A stretch of DNA of 64,000 bases from positions 9,400,125-9,464,124 of the forward strand of contig NZ_JHEG04000001.1 in assembly GCF_000760695.4 (NCBI RefSeq), written 5' to 3'. Source of the DNA: Tolypothrix bouteillei VB521301 (lineage in GTDB: Bacteria; Cyanobacteriota; Cyanobacteriia; Cyanobacteriales; Nostocaceae). The notes beneath the pieces are model-generated. The model saw only the letters and a list, made by a program, of their open reading frames with translations. It had not been told where the DNA came from and made no database searches. This document shows positions 33,489 through 42,730 of this stretch, piece after piece. The position numbers and the translations under genes are program-made. Position 1 is the first letter of the stretch, and each line of letters opens with the position of its first letter.

Positions 33489-35585
33489 TCATCGACGTTC
33501 TAAAATGAGATGATTGCATTCTGTTAATCTGGCTTCCCAGTTCGGTTCAACGACAATTGTGCTAATTTGCTCTACAACGATCGCAGGTCCAATAATGCAA
33601 TCGCCTGGTTCTAAATGTTCCCTCCTATAAACAGGGGTATCATGCCATTGTTGTGCGGCAAACATTTGGACTGTTTCAACAGATGAAGGTGCTTGTTCTG
33701 TGGAACGAGTACGCACGAGTAAGGGTTCTTCGAGAGTCTCCATCTTTAAGATAACTTCGACTGAGGCAGATTCAACAATTAAGTTTTTTTCTAATTGAAT
33801 GAAACCATATCGAGATTTGTGTTCTCCCTCAAATTCTTGTCGCATCACTGCTACATTATCAGCAAAATTGACTGTCAAGGTAGAATTTGTCCCTTCATAT
33901 TTTAAATGAACTTTCTGAATGATTTCTTCTTCATTATTAGTTTCATTGGATATGAGTTCTCTGCTAGCTTGGGTTTCTAAAGACTTCATTAACTCTACTA
34001 GTTTGGGGATTAACGCTTGAGTCAGGGGTTCTTCTACTGCACCTTCTCGAATCGCCCGCACATCTGCCAATCCCATGCCATAAGCTGAGAGAACTCCAGC
34101 ATAAGGGTGAAGAAATATTTTTTTCATCCCTAAAGTATTGGCAATTAAACAAGCAACTTGTCCTCCTGCACCCCCAAAACAACAAAGAACGTATTGGGTG
34201 ACATCATAACCCCGTTGCAAGCTAATCTTTTTAATTGCGTTTGCCATATTCTCTACAGCAATAGTGATAAATCCATCAGCGACTTGTTCGGGAGTGGAGG
34301 GATTTCCCGCAGTCGCTGCAATCTCTTGGGCTAATTTTGTAAATTTCTGAATGACAATATCTTTATCTAGGGGCAAATTGCCATCAAGTCCAAACACAGA
34401 GGGAAAATATTGCGGGTGAATTTTCCCTAACATGACATTAGCATCAGTCACTGCTAAGGGTCCGCCACGTCGGTAACAAGCAGGTCCGGGATTTGACCGG
34501 GCTGATTCAGGTCCGACACGGTAACTCGAACCATCAAAAGATAGAATTGAACCGCCCCCAGCAGCAATGGTATTAATTGCTAACACGGGGACTCGCATCC
34601 GCGCTCCAGCAATTTCTGAATCTAGTTGTCGTTCGTATTCTCCTTTAAAGTGAGCAACATCCGTACTTGTCCCTCCCATATCAAAGGTAATGACTAACTC
34701 AAAACCAGCCCTCTTGCTCGTTTGAACTGCGCCAACAATACCTCCAGCCGGACCGCTCAAAATACTATCTTTTCCCTGAAATTGTTGGGCTGCAACTAAA
34801 CCCCCGTCAGATTTCATAAACATTAATCTGACTCCGAGTAACTGACTGGCTACTTGGTTAATATAGCGCTTAAGAATAGGAGTTAAATAAGCATCGACAA
34901 CTGTTGTATCTCCTCGACTCACCAATTTCATCAAAGGGCTAACTTGATGAGATACAGAAATTTGCGTAAATCCAAGAGCTTGGGCTAGTTGTGCAACTTG
35001 TTGTTCGTGATTGGGATAGCGATAGCTATGCATAAAAACAATGGCACAGCTGCGAATTCCCGTATCGTAAGCTGCTTGCAAGTCACGTTTGACTTGTTCG
35101 ATATTGACGGGAGTTAGTTCATTTCCGCTAGCATCATACCGTTCGTCAACCTCTAACACCCTTTCATAAAGCATGGTAGGTAAAATAATATGGCGGGCAA
35201 AGATGTTAGGACGGTTTTGGTAACCAATTCGCAGGGCATCTTTAAATCCCTTAGTAATAACAAGCACTACGCGATCGCCATTCCTTTCTAGGAGTGCATT
35301 TGTTGCTACTGTTGTCCCCATTTTTACCACTTCTATGGCATCGCTAGGAATGGGATCTTTGCTGGAAAGACCTATAATGTCCCGAATACCTTGAATCACT
35401 GCATCTTGATATTGTTCGGGATTTTCTGAAAGTAATTTGTATACGATCGCCCACTGTCCTTTGGAAAGAGGGGCGATGAGAAAACGTTCGGCATTGCTTG
35501 AGAGTCGGTCTGCGATCGCGCGATCGTTTGTAACAGCAACAATATCAGTAAATGTACCGCCGCGATCGGCGAAAACTTTTAACAT
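33489..35585 (-). CDS. hyuA: Hydantoinase A/oxoprolinase alpha subunit
   Basis: 698 residues from the ATG at 35585 (a GTG one codon upstream is equally possible). ASKHA-type ATPase: FADRGGTFTDIVAV (phosphate loop), FDMGGTSTDVAHFKGEYER, CFGGAGGQVA and the GPAIVVEQISTIVVEP end. It phosphorylates the lactam carbonyl before ring opening by HyuB. First gene of the hyuAB operon. The split subunits are the N-methylhydantoinase style, whereas many 5-oxoprolinases are single chains. The substrate remains open. Confidence 0.9.
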   Translation of the reverse strand: MLKVFADRGGTFTDIVAVTNDRAIADRLSSNAERFLIAPLSKGQWAIVYKLLSENPEQYQDAVIQGIRDIIGLSSKDPIPSDAIEVVKMGTTVATNALLERNGDRVVLVITKGFKDALRIGYQNRPNIFARHIILPTMLYERVLEVDERYDASGNELTPVNIEQVKRDLQAAYDTGIRSCAIVFMHSYRYPNHEQQVAQLAQALGFTQISVSHQVSPLMKLVSRGDTTVVDAYLTPILKRYINQVASQLLGVRLMFMKSDGGLVAAQQFQGKDSILSGPAGGIVGAVQTSKRAGFELVITFDMGGTSTDVAHFKGEYERQLDSEIAGARMRVPVLAINTIAAGGGSILSFDGSSYRVGPESARSNPGPACYRRGGPLAVTDANVMLGKIHPQYFPSVFGLDGNLPLDKDIVIQKFTKLAQEIAATAGNPSTPEQVADGFITIAVENMANAIKKISLQRGYDVTQYVLCCFGGAGGQVACLIANTLGMKKIFLHPYAGVLSAYGMGLADVRAIREGAVEEPLTQALIPKLVELMKSLETQASRELISNETNNEEEIIQKVHLKYEGTNSTLTVNFADNVAVMRQEFEGEHKSRYGFIQLEKNLIVESASVEVILKMETLEEPLLVRTRSTEQAPSSVETVQMFAAQQWHDTPVYRREHLEPGDCIIGPAIVVEQISTIVVEPNWEARLTECNHLILERR

Positions 35586-35616
35586 CACTCCATTTCCTTA
35601 ATGCCCTTAAGGTTAA

Positions 35617-35679
35617 TATAGCAATCAATCCTATTTGAGATCCGAACAAGGGAGACAAGGAAGAGGTGTTTGTAACTCC
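35617..35679 (-). repeat. Interspersed repeat family R2, copy 3 (inverted)
   Basis: Complement of the R2 pattern: ATAGCAATCAATCCTATTTGAG, then GGGAGACAAGGAAGAGGTGT, then TTTGTAA. Confidence 0.75.
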
Positions 35680-35715
35680 TATACAGAATGCTGTATGCAA
35701 ATTGTCCCAAACGCA

Positions 35716-35749
35716 AAAAGCGCCCTCCTTTTAGGAGAGCGCCTTTTAT
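35716..35749 (-). terminator. psbA transcription terminator
   Basis: On the minus strand GGCGCTCTCC pairs with GGAGGGCGC around a TAAAA-like loop, followed by TTTTTGCG; 35-60 bases after the psbA stop. Good stem and U-tract. Confidence 0.75.
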
Positions 35750-35783
35750 CTAGTATTGTCTCTTTGTAGTAAACCTTCTACAA

Positions 35784-36866
35784 CTAACCGTTGATAGCAG
35801 GAGCGCTGATTGCAACAGGAGCAACTTCAGTTGCAGCCAAGTCGAGAGGGAAGTTGTGAGCGTTGCGCTCGTGCATCACTTCCATACCGAGGTTAGCGCG
35901 GTTGAGGATGTCTGCCCAGGTGCCGATGGCGCGACCTTGAGAGTCAATCACGGATTGGTTGAAGTTGAAGCCGTTGAGGTTGAACGCCATGGTGCTGATG
36001 CCAAGTGCGGTGAACCAGATGCCTACCACTGGCCATGCTGCCAAGAAGAAGTGCAAACTGCGGCTGTTGTTGAATGATGCGTATTGGAAGATAAGCCTTC
36101 CGAAGTAGCCGTGTGCTGCGACGATGTTGTAGGTTTCTTCTTCTTGTCCGAACTTGTAACCGTAGTTCTGTGATTCGGTTTCGGTTGTTTCACGTACCAA
36201 GGAAGAAGTTACCAAGGAACCGTGCATTGCACTGAATAAGGAGCCACCGAATACACCTGCTACACCCAACTGGTGGAAGGGGTGCATGAGGATGTTGTGC
36301 TCTGCTTGGAACACCAACATGAAGTTGAAGGTTCCAGAGATTCCTAAAGGCATACCGTCAGAGAAGGAACCTTGACCGATGGGGTAGATCAAGAACACTG
36401 CGGTAGCTGCTGCTACAGGTGCGCTGAACGCTACGCAGATCCAAGGACGCATACCCAAGCGGTAGGACAATTCCCACTCACGACCCAAGTAGCAGAATAC
36501 GCCAATCAGGAAGTGGAAAATCACCAACTGGTATGGACCACCGTTGTACAACCACTCATCTAAAGAAGCGGCTTCCCAGATGGGGTAGAAGTGAAGACCG
36601 ATGGCGTTGGAAGAAGGAACAACTGCACCGGAGATGATGTTGTTACCGTAGAGCAAAGAACCTGCAACGGGTTCGCGGATACCATCGATGTCTACAGGGG
36701 GAGCAGCGATGAAGGCGATGATGAAGCAGATGGCTGCGGAGAGCAGTGTAGGGATCATCAGTACGCCGAACCAGCCGACATAAAGGCGGTTTTCGGTGGA
36801 GGTGATCCAGTTACAGAACTGCTCCCATACGTTGGCGCTGCGAGCGCGTTGTAAGGTTGCTGTCAT
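35784..36866 (-). CDS. psbA: Photosystem II D1 protein, high-light (E130) form
   Basis: 360 residues, exactly the D1 length. It binds P680 chlorophylls, pheophytin, QB and the oxygen-evolving Mn cluster in the thylakoid. Residue 130 is Glu (CYLGREWEL), the form associated with high-light D1 rather than the Gln130 low-light form. Mn ligands are present: H332/E333, H337 and D342 in [15 protein letters not shown]. The C-terminal 16-residue extension after A344 (ATEVAP...) is normally removed by CtpA. D1 genes usually come in families in cyanobacteria; only this copy is in the window. Confidence 0.98.
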   Translation of the reverse strand: MTATLQRARSANVWEQFCNWITSTENRLYVGWFGVLMIPTLLSAAICFIIAFIAAPPVDIDGIREPVAGSLLYGNNIISGAVVPSSNAIGLHFYPIWEAASLDEWLYNGGPYQLVIFHFLIGVFCYLGREWELSYRLGMRPWICVAFSAPVAAATAVFLIYPIGQGSFSDGMPLGISGTFNFMLVFQAEHNILMHPFHQLGVAGVFGGSLFSAMHGSLVTSSLVRETTETESQNYGYKFGQEEETYNIVAAHGYFGRLIFQYASFNNSRSLHFFLAAWPVVGIWFTALGISTMAFNLNGFNFNQSVIDSQGRAIGTWADILNRANLGMEVMHERNAHNFPLDLAATEVAPVAISAPAING

Positions 36867-36926
36867 GGTTTTATAATTGCGGTTGTTTTGTATGAATTAT
36901 GGGGCTTTCTTTGTGCCCTCATCTTT

Positions 36927-36955
36927 AAATTACAACTGTTTACTTAACTTTACAA
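36927..36955 (-). promoter_or_regulatory. Candidate psbA promoter
   Basis: Minus strand TTGTAA (36950-36955) and TAATTT (36927-36932) with 17-base spacing, giving a ~60-base leader before the ATG at 36866. Weak matches to consensus; position is plausible. Confidence 0.35.
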
Positions 36956-37030
36956 TAGACTGACAGTGAGTAAAAGTGATTTAAGATATTAGCCTAAGTT
37001 ATGAATCGCAAGCCAGCTCGCAAAAAGCAA

Positions 37031-37053
37031 ATGCTCCCATATCAAGGGAGCAT
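37031..37053 (-). terminator. Terminator of the glycosyltransferase gene
   Basis: Stem ATGCTCCC/GGGAGCAT with a 7-base loop. On the minus strand it is preceded by AAAA and followed by TTTGCTTTTTG. Located 38-60 bases after the 37091 stop. Confidence 0.65.
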
Positions 37054-37090
37054 TTTGATTAATCAAACAAAAAAATCAAACAAAAAGTCG

Positions 37091-38182
37091 TTAACGCCTA
37101 AATGCTGTAATTGATTCCAACGAATTTCTCAAAGCAGAATTGAACCAGCTCCTAAAGTTGCGTTCTCCAACAATTTTCTCATAAATTGCCTCATACCCAT
37201 CAACCATTTGGGTAACGCTAAATTTACTCTCCACGTGTTCTCGGCATTTCTGGCGATCGAGTTCCAATGCTTTTGGTATCATCGCCGCCATCTCTTCATA
37301 GCTTTGGCAAACAAAACCCGTCTCTCCATGAGCAATGACTTCGGATACAGAACCCATATTCATCGCAATAACAGGTGTACCTGTTGCCATAGATTCAGCC
37401 ATCACCAACCCAAAAGGTTCGCACCAGGTGATGGGGAACAAAGTCACCGCCGCATTTCCCAAAAGTTCAGATTTTTGTTCGTGATTGACCTCACCCAAAA
37501 ATTCGATTTGCTTACCATCAATGTGGGGAGCAATTTCTTCTTCAAAAAACTTCTTGTCTACAACATCCACTTTTCCAGCCATCTTCAAATGCCACCCTGT
37601 TTGCTTGGCAATATTAATGGCGTGTTGCGGTCCTTTTTCTGGCGAGAAGCGCCCTAAAAATGCCAGATAGGATGGTTCTTGGGGTTTGGCAAAAAATGGA
37701 AACGCAGAGACGTTAATACCGTTGTAAACTGTGCCAACGTAATTTATGTTTAACAAACGTTGGGCGTCACTGATACTGATATATGGTTGCGTGTGGTAAC
37801 GCCTAAAGACTTTGCTGTTATCACGAGTAAAGATACCGTGAAGGGTATGTACTGTTGGCGTTGAAACCGTACTCGCCCAAGGTAATGACCAAACTCCTAT
37901 ATGGGAATGGATAATATCGAATTCAGTAGCCCGTTCGTAAGCTTGGCTGGCGTGCAAGATATCATACATTACGGGTTCTTTAATGCTTTTATCCAAGCGT
38001 AATGCATGGGGACTACCCGCTTCCAAACGAGCTAGGGTTGTAGAATCGCCTGAAGCAAACAACGTGACATCGTGACCTCTACGTACCAACTCATCAGTCA
38101 AACGACTCACAACTAGCTCGGTGCCTCCATAGGTGGTAGGCGGAACTTGTTCCCACAAGGGGGCAATTTGTGCGATTTTCAT
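37091..38182 (-). CDS. Family 4 glycosyltransferase
   Basis: 363 residues. GT-B fold: N-terminal IAQIAPLWEQVPPTTYGGTELVVSRLTDELVRRGHDVTLFASG; sugar-nucleotide domain LGRFSPEKGPQHAINIAK and the donor-binding EPFGLVMAESMATGTPVIAMNMGSVSEVI (E-x7-E). No signal peptide, cytosolic or membrane-associated. It would add a sugar to a polysaccharide or glycolipid precursor; donor and acceptor cannot be read. Stands alone, not in a polysaccharide cluster. Confidence 0.88.
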   Translation of the reverse strand: MKIAQIAPLWEQVPPTTYGGTELVVSRLTDELVRRGHDVTLFASGDSTTLARLEAGSPHALRLDKSIKEPVMYDILHASQAYERATEFDIIHSHIGVWSLPWASTVSTPTVHTLHGIFTRDNSKVFRRYHTQPYISISDAQRLLNINYVGTVYNGINVSAFPFFAKPQEPSYLAFLGRFSPEKGPQHAINIAKQTGWHLKMAGKVDVVDKKFFEEEIAPHIDGKQIEFLGEVNHEQKSELLGNAAVTLFPITWCEPFGLVMAESMATGTPVIAMNMGSVSEVIAHGETGFVCQSYEEMAAMIPKALELDRQKCREHVESKFSVTQMVDGYEAIYEKIVGERNFRSWFNSALRNSLESITAFRR

Positions 38183-38433
38183 AATATGTATGGTTCACCA
38201 GTTATAAACCCTTTATTTTGGGTTGTTTTCAGATAATGGTAGAGAATTCTCTATCAACATCTGCACTCAACTGTCACCTGGCTTGTAGTTACCTACGCAG
38301 CTTTAGTGAATCGAACCGAAAAACTCATCTCCAATGAGTGTTGTACATTTACTACACTCTATAGTAAGGCTGGATTAAGATGAAGGAATCTATCTTAAGG
38401 ATGCTTTTTTGTAAAGTTTTGTTGACAAAGTCG

Positions 38434-40416
38434 CTATTTGGAATGCATTCGCGAGCACGATCTGTACTCGTTGGGCGAGTAGACGTGGTTGACCTCTTGG
38501 GCAAGCAAAGCTTCTACTGCTGATGCTTCTTGTGGCTTAGAAAAGAAGTACCCCTGTCCGTATTTGCATTTGAGTGATCTCAGTTTTTCGCGTTGCTCCA
38601 AAGTTTCTATCCCTTCTGCTATGACATCCATGCCTAAATTATGAGCTAGTGTGACGATCGCCAGCACAATTTCTGAGTTCTCGCTCCTATTAACAAAGGA
38701 GCGGTCAATTTTTAAAACACTCAGTGGAAATTGGTGCAGATAACTCAGAGATGAATAGCCAGTCCCAAAGTCATCTATGTGTAATTCAATCCCTAATTCT
38801 TTCAGTTGCCATAGCATTTTAGTTGCCATAGCAGTGTTTTCCATCATTATGCTTTCGGTGATCTCCACCTTTAAACTTCGTGGATCTAAGCGAGTTGACT
38901 GTAAAGTTTCGTAGATCCGCTCATTGAGATTTGGTTGTGAAAATTGTTTGCTAGAAAGATTGACGTTGATTGTCAAACCTCTGTCTTGAAATTGGTGCTG
39001 CCACAAGTACATCTGGCGGCATGCTTCTCGAAGTACCCAATAATCAATAGGTACTATCAGCCCAGTTTCTTCTGCTACTGAAATAAACTCCGATGGCAAC
39101 ACCAGACCGCGCTTGGGATGTTGCCAGCGCAAGAGAGCCTCAAACCCAATAATCTTGTTGGTTGACAGCGAAACAATTGGTTGGTAGTAAATCCGAAATT
39201 CTTGACGCTCAACAGCACGTCGCAGGTCTGTTTCTAACTGCAACAGCTTTTTACTTTCAGTATACATGGCTCGGTCAAATATCTTGTAACGCGCCTTCCC
39301 CAAAGCTTTAGCGCGATACATTGCAATATCGGCGTCGCGCAAAAGATTCTCCGGTCGCTCGTATCCTAAGGTACTGAACGTAATGCCAATACTTAAAGTG
39401 GTAAACACTTCGTATCCCTGAATATAGAAAGGCAGTATCAGCGCTTGTTGGAGCCGCTCGGCAAGTTGCACGGCATCGTTGATAGACTTTATTTCCTCTG
39501 TTAGGATGGCAAACTCATCGCCTCCAAGACGTGCTAATAAATCTCCAGACCGCAAACACTTTTGAAGTCGATCTGCGATCGCAATTAGCAATCGATCCCC
39601 AATCGTATGCCCCAGACTATCGTTAACCACCTTGAAGCGATCTACATCTAGAAAAAGAACGGCAAACAAATCCTCACCCGTGCAAGCACGTTTGAGTTTC
39701 TGTCCCAACCGTTCCATGAATAAAGTTCGATTCGGTAGCCCTGTCAAAGAGTCATGAAAAGCAAGATGGAGCAATTGTTTTTCTACCCGTTGACGCTCGA
39801 CAACTTCAGCTTCTAATTGGGCATTCTTCACCAGCAATTCTTTGGTCTGTCGCCGATTGAGCAATAGAGCAGCCGCAGTAAAGTCTGCTAAACTTGTCAT
39901 CACGCGAACATCTTCTAAGTCAAAATGTTGCTGCTCGTCATGAGACACAATCCAGATAGTGCCGAGAGCATGACCCTCGGCAATAAGCGGTAATACCAAT
40001 CCTTCGACGAAGGGAGTATTTGTGGCTTGGAAATAAGTAAAATACCGTTCGGGGTAGGAATAAAGCTGAGGTCCACCGCGATCGAGACAGGTACCACAAG
40101 GGCTAAAGTTGCGGGGCGTAGTACCGCCGACGTACTGTTGCAGGGTTCCAGCTAATACATCCCAGCGAAAGACTTCCTCACCACTGGGCGTTACGTCAAG
40201 CAAGCTGACTCCTGCTGTCCCTGCATGACATAAGGCGATCGCTATTTCAACCAGGCTTTTAAGCATCGTTTCTGGCTGGTTCACCATCTGTCGCGCTAAC
40301 GTATGCATTGCCTGATTTTCTGAGAGCAAGTTTGGAGGACGAGGCAATCGTCGAGATAACTCCACCGTAATCACAACATTGTCTAAAGTCACTGTTTCTT
40401 CTGGAGGTCGTTGCAT
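38434..40416 (-). CDS. GAF-GGDEF-EAL c-di-GMP signalling protein
   Basis: About 660 residues from the ATG at 40416 (a TTG three codons upstream also fits). GAF domain ~50-195 with FSPCGTCLDRGG, resembling GAF domains that could bind a cofactor, then a short coiled coil, GGDEF ~235-395 with intact LGGDEFAIL (cyclase active site), and EAL ~405-650 with FEALLRW, DDFGTGYSS and KIDRSFV. Both catalytic halves look functional, so the protein may make or degrade c-di-GMP in response to the GAF signal. No membrane helices. Confidence 0.92.
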   Translation of the reverse strand: MQRPPEETVTLDNVVITVELSRRLPRPPNLLSENQAMHTLARQMVNQPETMLKSLVEIAIALCHAGTAGVSLLDVTPSGEEVFRWDVLAGTLQQYVGGTTPRNFSPCGTCLDRGGPQLYSYPERYFTYFQATNTPFVEGLVLPLIAEGHALGTIWIVSHDEQQHFDLEDVRVMTSLADFTAAALLLNRRQTKELLVKNAQLEAEVVERQRVEKQLLHLAFHDSLTGLPNRTLFMERLGQKLKRACTGEDLFAVLFLDVDRFKVVNDSLGHTIGDRLLIAIADRLQKCLRSGDLLARLGGDEFAILTEEIKSINDAVQLAERLQQALILPFYIQGYEVFTTLSIGITFSTLGYERPENLLRDADIAMYRAKALGKARYKIFDRAMYTESKKLLQLETDLRRAVERQEFRIYYQPIVSLSTNKIIGFEALLRWQHPKRGLVLPSEFISVAEETGLIVPIDYWVLREACRQMYLWQHQFQDRGLTINVNLSSKQFSQPNLNERIYETLQSTRLDPRSLKVEITESIMMENTAMATKMLWQLKELGIELHIDDFGTGYSSLSYLHQFPLSVLKIDRSFVNRSENSEIVLAIVTLAHNLGMDVIAEGIETLEQREKLRSLKCKYGQGYFFSKPQEASAVEALLAQEVNHVYSPNEYRSCSRMHSK

Positions 40417-40657
40417 CGTTTTCAATTAAAGTTGTTTAAGAGAAAATACTGATAACTGCTATCATTGGTTTTTTTGATATATTTCAGTAATTTCAATTGA
40501 TTTGTTCGTTAAACGGTTAATTTAATCAAAAATCTTGTCTTTACAGTCATCAGCAAAACTTCGTACATTAAAGCTTTCATAAAGAAGTCATCAATTTTTA
40601 CTCATCTTAAAAAGTACTAATTTTATGTAATTTATTATATTACAGCAAATTCCGATG

Positions 40658-41320
40658 TTATGAGGTACAATAACAGCACTTAGTGAACCAATTTTTTAAA
40701 TGTTGAGGATTCATCAAGTCGAGAGCAACAGAGATAACTTTATCAACCATTTCGGTTGTAGTTGGAGAAAAAGTACGTAAAAAAGATTTAAGTTGTGACC
40801 ACCATAATTCAATGGGATTAAAATCAGGAGAATATGGAGATAAACACAAGACTTTTGCACCTACAGATTCAATCATTGGTTCGATTGATGCTAGTTTATG
40901 TGCCGGTAAATTATCCATAACTACTACTGCTCCCGGCCATAATTGAGGCAATAAGAACTTCTCAATAAATCCTTCAAAAGCTAGGCTATCCATTGAGTTA
41001 TTTATTGTCATTAATGCCACAACTTTTTTAAGACTTATTGCTCCAATCACCGTAACTTTTGCTCCCCGGTAAAATGGCTTCATTTCATATACTCTTGTTC
41101 CCTTTTGTGAACGTGCATGCGTTCTTGCTAAACCCAGTATTACCCCTGTTTCATCTAAAAATACCAAGTTTTCTGGCTCTATCTCCTTGACTTTTTCCCA
41201 ATATTCTACTCTGAGTTTTTGAACTCTTGGAGTTGCTGCTTGGCTACTCCGCAATGTTTTTTTTTGCGATTTAATCCTAATTTTTGTAAAGAACGACACA
41301 TTGCCGTCTGACTCACCCAA
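40658..41320 (-). CDS. IS630 transposase, orfB (DDE catalytic part)
   Basis: Catalytic domain: VFLDETGVIL (first Asp), VVVMDNLPAHK (second Asp) and FNPIELWWSQLK (Glu), the DDE triad of IS630/Tc1 enzymes. Listed from its first in-frame start, but it is probably made only by a -1 frameshift from orfA at an A-run near 41257-41265, so there may be no independent start. The C-terminus is complete, ending inside the left inverted repeat. Confidence 0.85.
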   Translation of the reverse strand: MGESDGNVSFFTKIRIKSQKKTLRSSQAATPRVQKLRVEYWEKVKEIEPENLVFLDETGVILGLARTHARSQKGTRVYEMKPFYRGAKVTVIGAISLKKVVALMTINNSMDSLAFEGFIEKFLLPQLWPGAVVVMDNLPAHKLASIEPMIESVGAKVLCLSPYSPDFNPIELWWSQLKSFLRTFSPTTTEMVDKVISVALDLMNPQHLKNWFTKCCYCTS

Positions 41321-41604
41321 TTACCTGTCTTTGCCGCAAATAATTCACAGAATTCCACTATTGTTGCATCCGGATTCTCTGACACTAGTTCTCTTAACTC
41401 TAATTCCGCATTTGTCAGATGACTAAATCGTGGCTTACCCGGTTTTAATGGTTGTAAATTACCATGACTTTTTTGTTGCTTTACTAGCTTTTGTACTAAA
41501 CTTTTGCTCACTGCAAATCTGAGTGCTACTTGACGAATCGAGATTTTTTCCTCAATATGCGCTGCCACTATTTTTTCTCGAATATCTACTGAATATGCTT
41601 TCAT
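41206..41604 (-). CDS. IS630 transposase, orfA (DNA-binding part)
   Basis: 132 residues. Helix-turn-helix domain MKAYSVDIREKIVAAHIEEKISIRQVALRFAVSKSLVQKLVKQ, then a second winged helix (LVSENPDATIVEFCELFAAKTGNWVSQTAMCRSLQKLGL). This is the end-binding half of the transposase. ATG at 41604, just inside the right inverted repeat. Confidence 0.85.
   Translation of the reverse strand: MKAYSVDIREKIVAAHIEEKISIRQVALRFAVSKSLVQKLVKQQKSHGNLQPLKPGKPRFSHLTNAELELRELVSENPDATIVEFCELFAAKTGNWVSQTAMCRSLQKLGLNRKKKHCGVAKQQLQEFKNSE
41257..41265 (-). other. A9 slippery run for the transposase frameshift
   Basis: Nine A residues (minus strand). orfA reads CGC AAA AAA AAA CAT; orfB continues in the -1 frame as CAA AAA AAA ACA. 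This fits programmed -1 frameshifting or transcript slippage, known in IS630-type elements. Confidence 0.65.
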
Positions 41605-41781
41605 GACAGTATTATCTTTTGATTTTATTAATACTAACTGTACCTCATAACATCGGAAACTGCTGTATTTAAAATATAATGATTGTAAGCTTCAAATTTG
41701 AGTTTTTTGTGAAGGCAGTTTTGCAATCACCAGATCCTTGATTTCCTCAATAAAATCGGAAATTTAGCAGTTTCTTGAAGT

Positions 41782-41937
41782 GGGAGCATCCCAAAGAGTG
41801 CCAAGTGCCCGCAGAATAGAATTCTGGCTATACAAACAAAGCTATGCAGGCTTTAAATAAAGTCCTCGCAGTCAAACTTGGTCTGTATAGGTATGATTTC
41901 AATCACAAGCGTGTTTTTTCCAAATTGTGATGCTCCC
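41782..41937. mobile_element. MITE-like element R1, copy 2
   Basis: 156 bp with left end GGGAGCATCCCAAAG and right end TTGTGATGCTCCC. Internal phrases match copy 1 (CAGAATAGAATTCT, ATTTCAATCACAAGC). Flanks CTTGAAGT and CTTAAAGC are a degenerate 8-bp target duplication (6 of 8). Shorter inside than copy 1. Confidence 0.72.
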
Positions 41938-42146
41938 CTTAAAGCTTGTGTGACAGACCGCTATAGGTCCGCCACTTAAATTTAGATTTAAAATGATATT
42001 AATAATCATATTTTTGCTCTTCCTCCGAGCCCTTTGCACCTCTGCGGTTTTTTCAATCACATCTCAAAGTAAATGTGGTAAACCCTTGCTACCACAGCTA
42101 AATAGGAAAAATTCGAGCGTCAACGTCATTCTTTTTAGAAAATACA

Positions 42147-42233
42147 CTTAAGCAGACAAGTGCAAAAAAACCAAAGCATACAACAAAAAGTAAAGTTGTC
42201 TAAAAATCTCTTCTCTTCTGCTGTCTGCTTAAG
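42147..42233. repeat. Spaced 12-bp inverted repeat
   Basis: CTTAAGCAGACA (42147-42158) and TGTCTGCTTAAG (42222-42233) are perfect inverted repeats 63 bases apart. The pairing extends imperfectly outward (CGTCAT / ATGACG). Could be a folded RNA or a repeat remnant. Confidence 0.5.
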
Positions 42234-42730
42234 ATGACGGCAATTTTTAACGCTGACTACTTAGAATACAATATGCGTCATTTAAAGTTGTGACAATTAC
42301 CATCAACTTGTGTAGACTCAGACTTCAGACTAAATAATAAAAAGACCTATTAAGTGCGCTCTCTTAAAAAGACACGTGCAAGCAGAAATTCTGAAAAAAA
42401 GCATTGTGATTAACATCTATTATCAACATTCAATTCTATGATGGCTAGGTAGCTGACTTAGGAATTTTCAAACAAAACTTTCCCCAAATTCTGGAGTAAT
42501 TTAAGTAGGTGGGTGCTAAAAAACACAACTACATTAAGAAATGTAAATCATTTAAAAGCTTAATCTTTAAAGCATTTGTGACACTTTACATAAGTTTATA
42601 TAGTTCGGTTTAATTGTGCCTACCTACTTATCTCCGAGAAAGCCTAAGGTTATTGCTTTGCCTGAGAAAAAGAAAAAATCTTCAAGTTTCACTTCTGCTT
42701 GAGCATTCATAAGAAAGGAGAAAGGCAGAG

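Larger units (their letters stand above)
40641..41667 (-). mobile_element. IS630-family insertion sequence, apparently complete
   Basis: Bounded by inverted repeats beginning TACAGCA and sharing TTCCGATGTTATGAGGTACA at both ends; each end carries TA, the expected target duplication of IS630/Tc1 elements. Two overlapping frames encode the transposase (orfA 41206-41604, orfB 40658-41320). Ends and frames look intact, so it may be active. Confidence 0.88.
41668..42730. other. 1-kb gene-free stretch
   Basis: No convincing gene on either strand. It contains the second MITE-like copy (41782-41937), a 12-bp inverted repeat (42147-42158 / 42222-42233), and AT-rich sequence. The last ~30 bases hold AAAGGAG, the ribosome-binding site of the rhodanese gene. 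Confidence 0.6.

Noticed and set aside
36372..36854. Open frames on the plus strand across psbA
   Set aside because: Shadows of the highly biased psbA codons. The D1 frame on the minus strand is certain.
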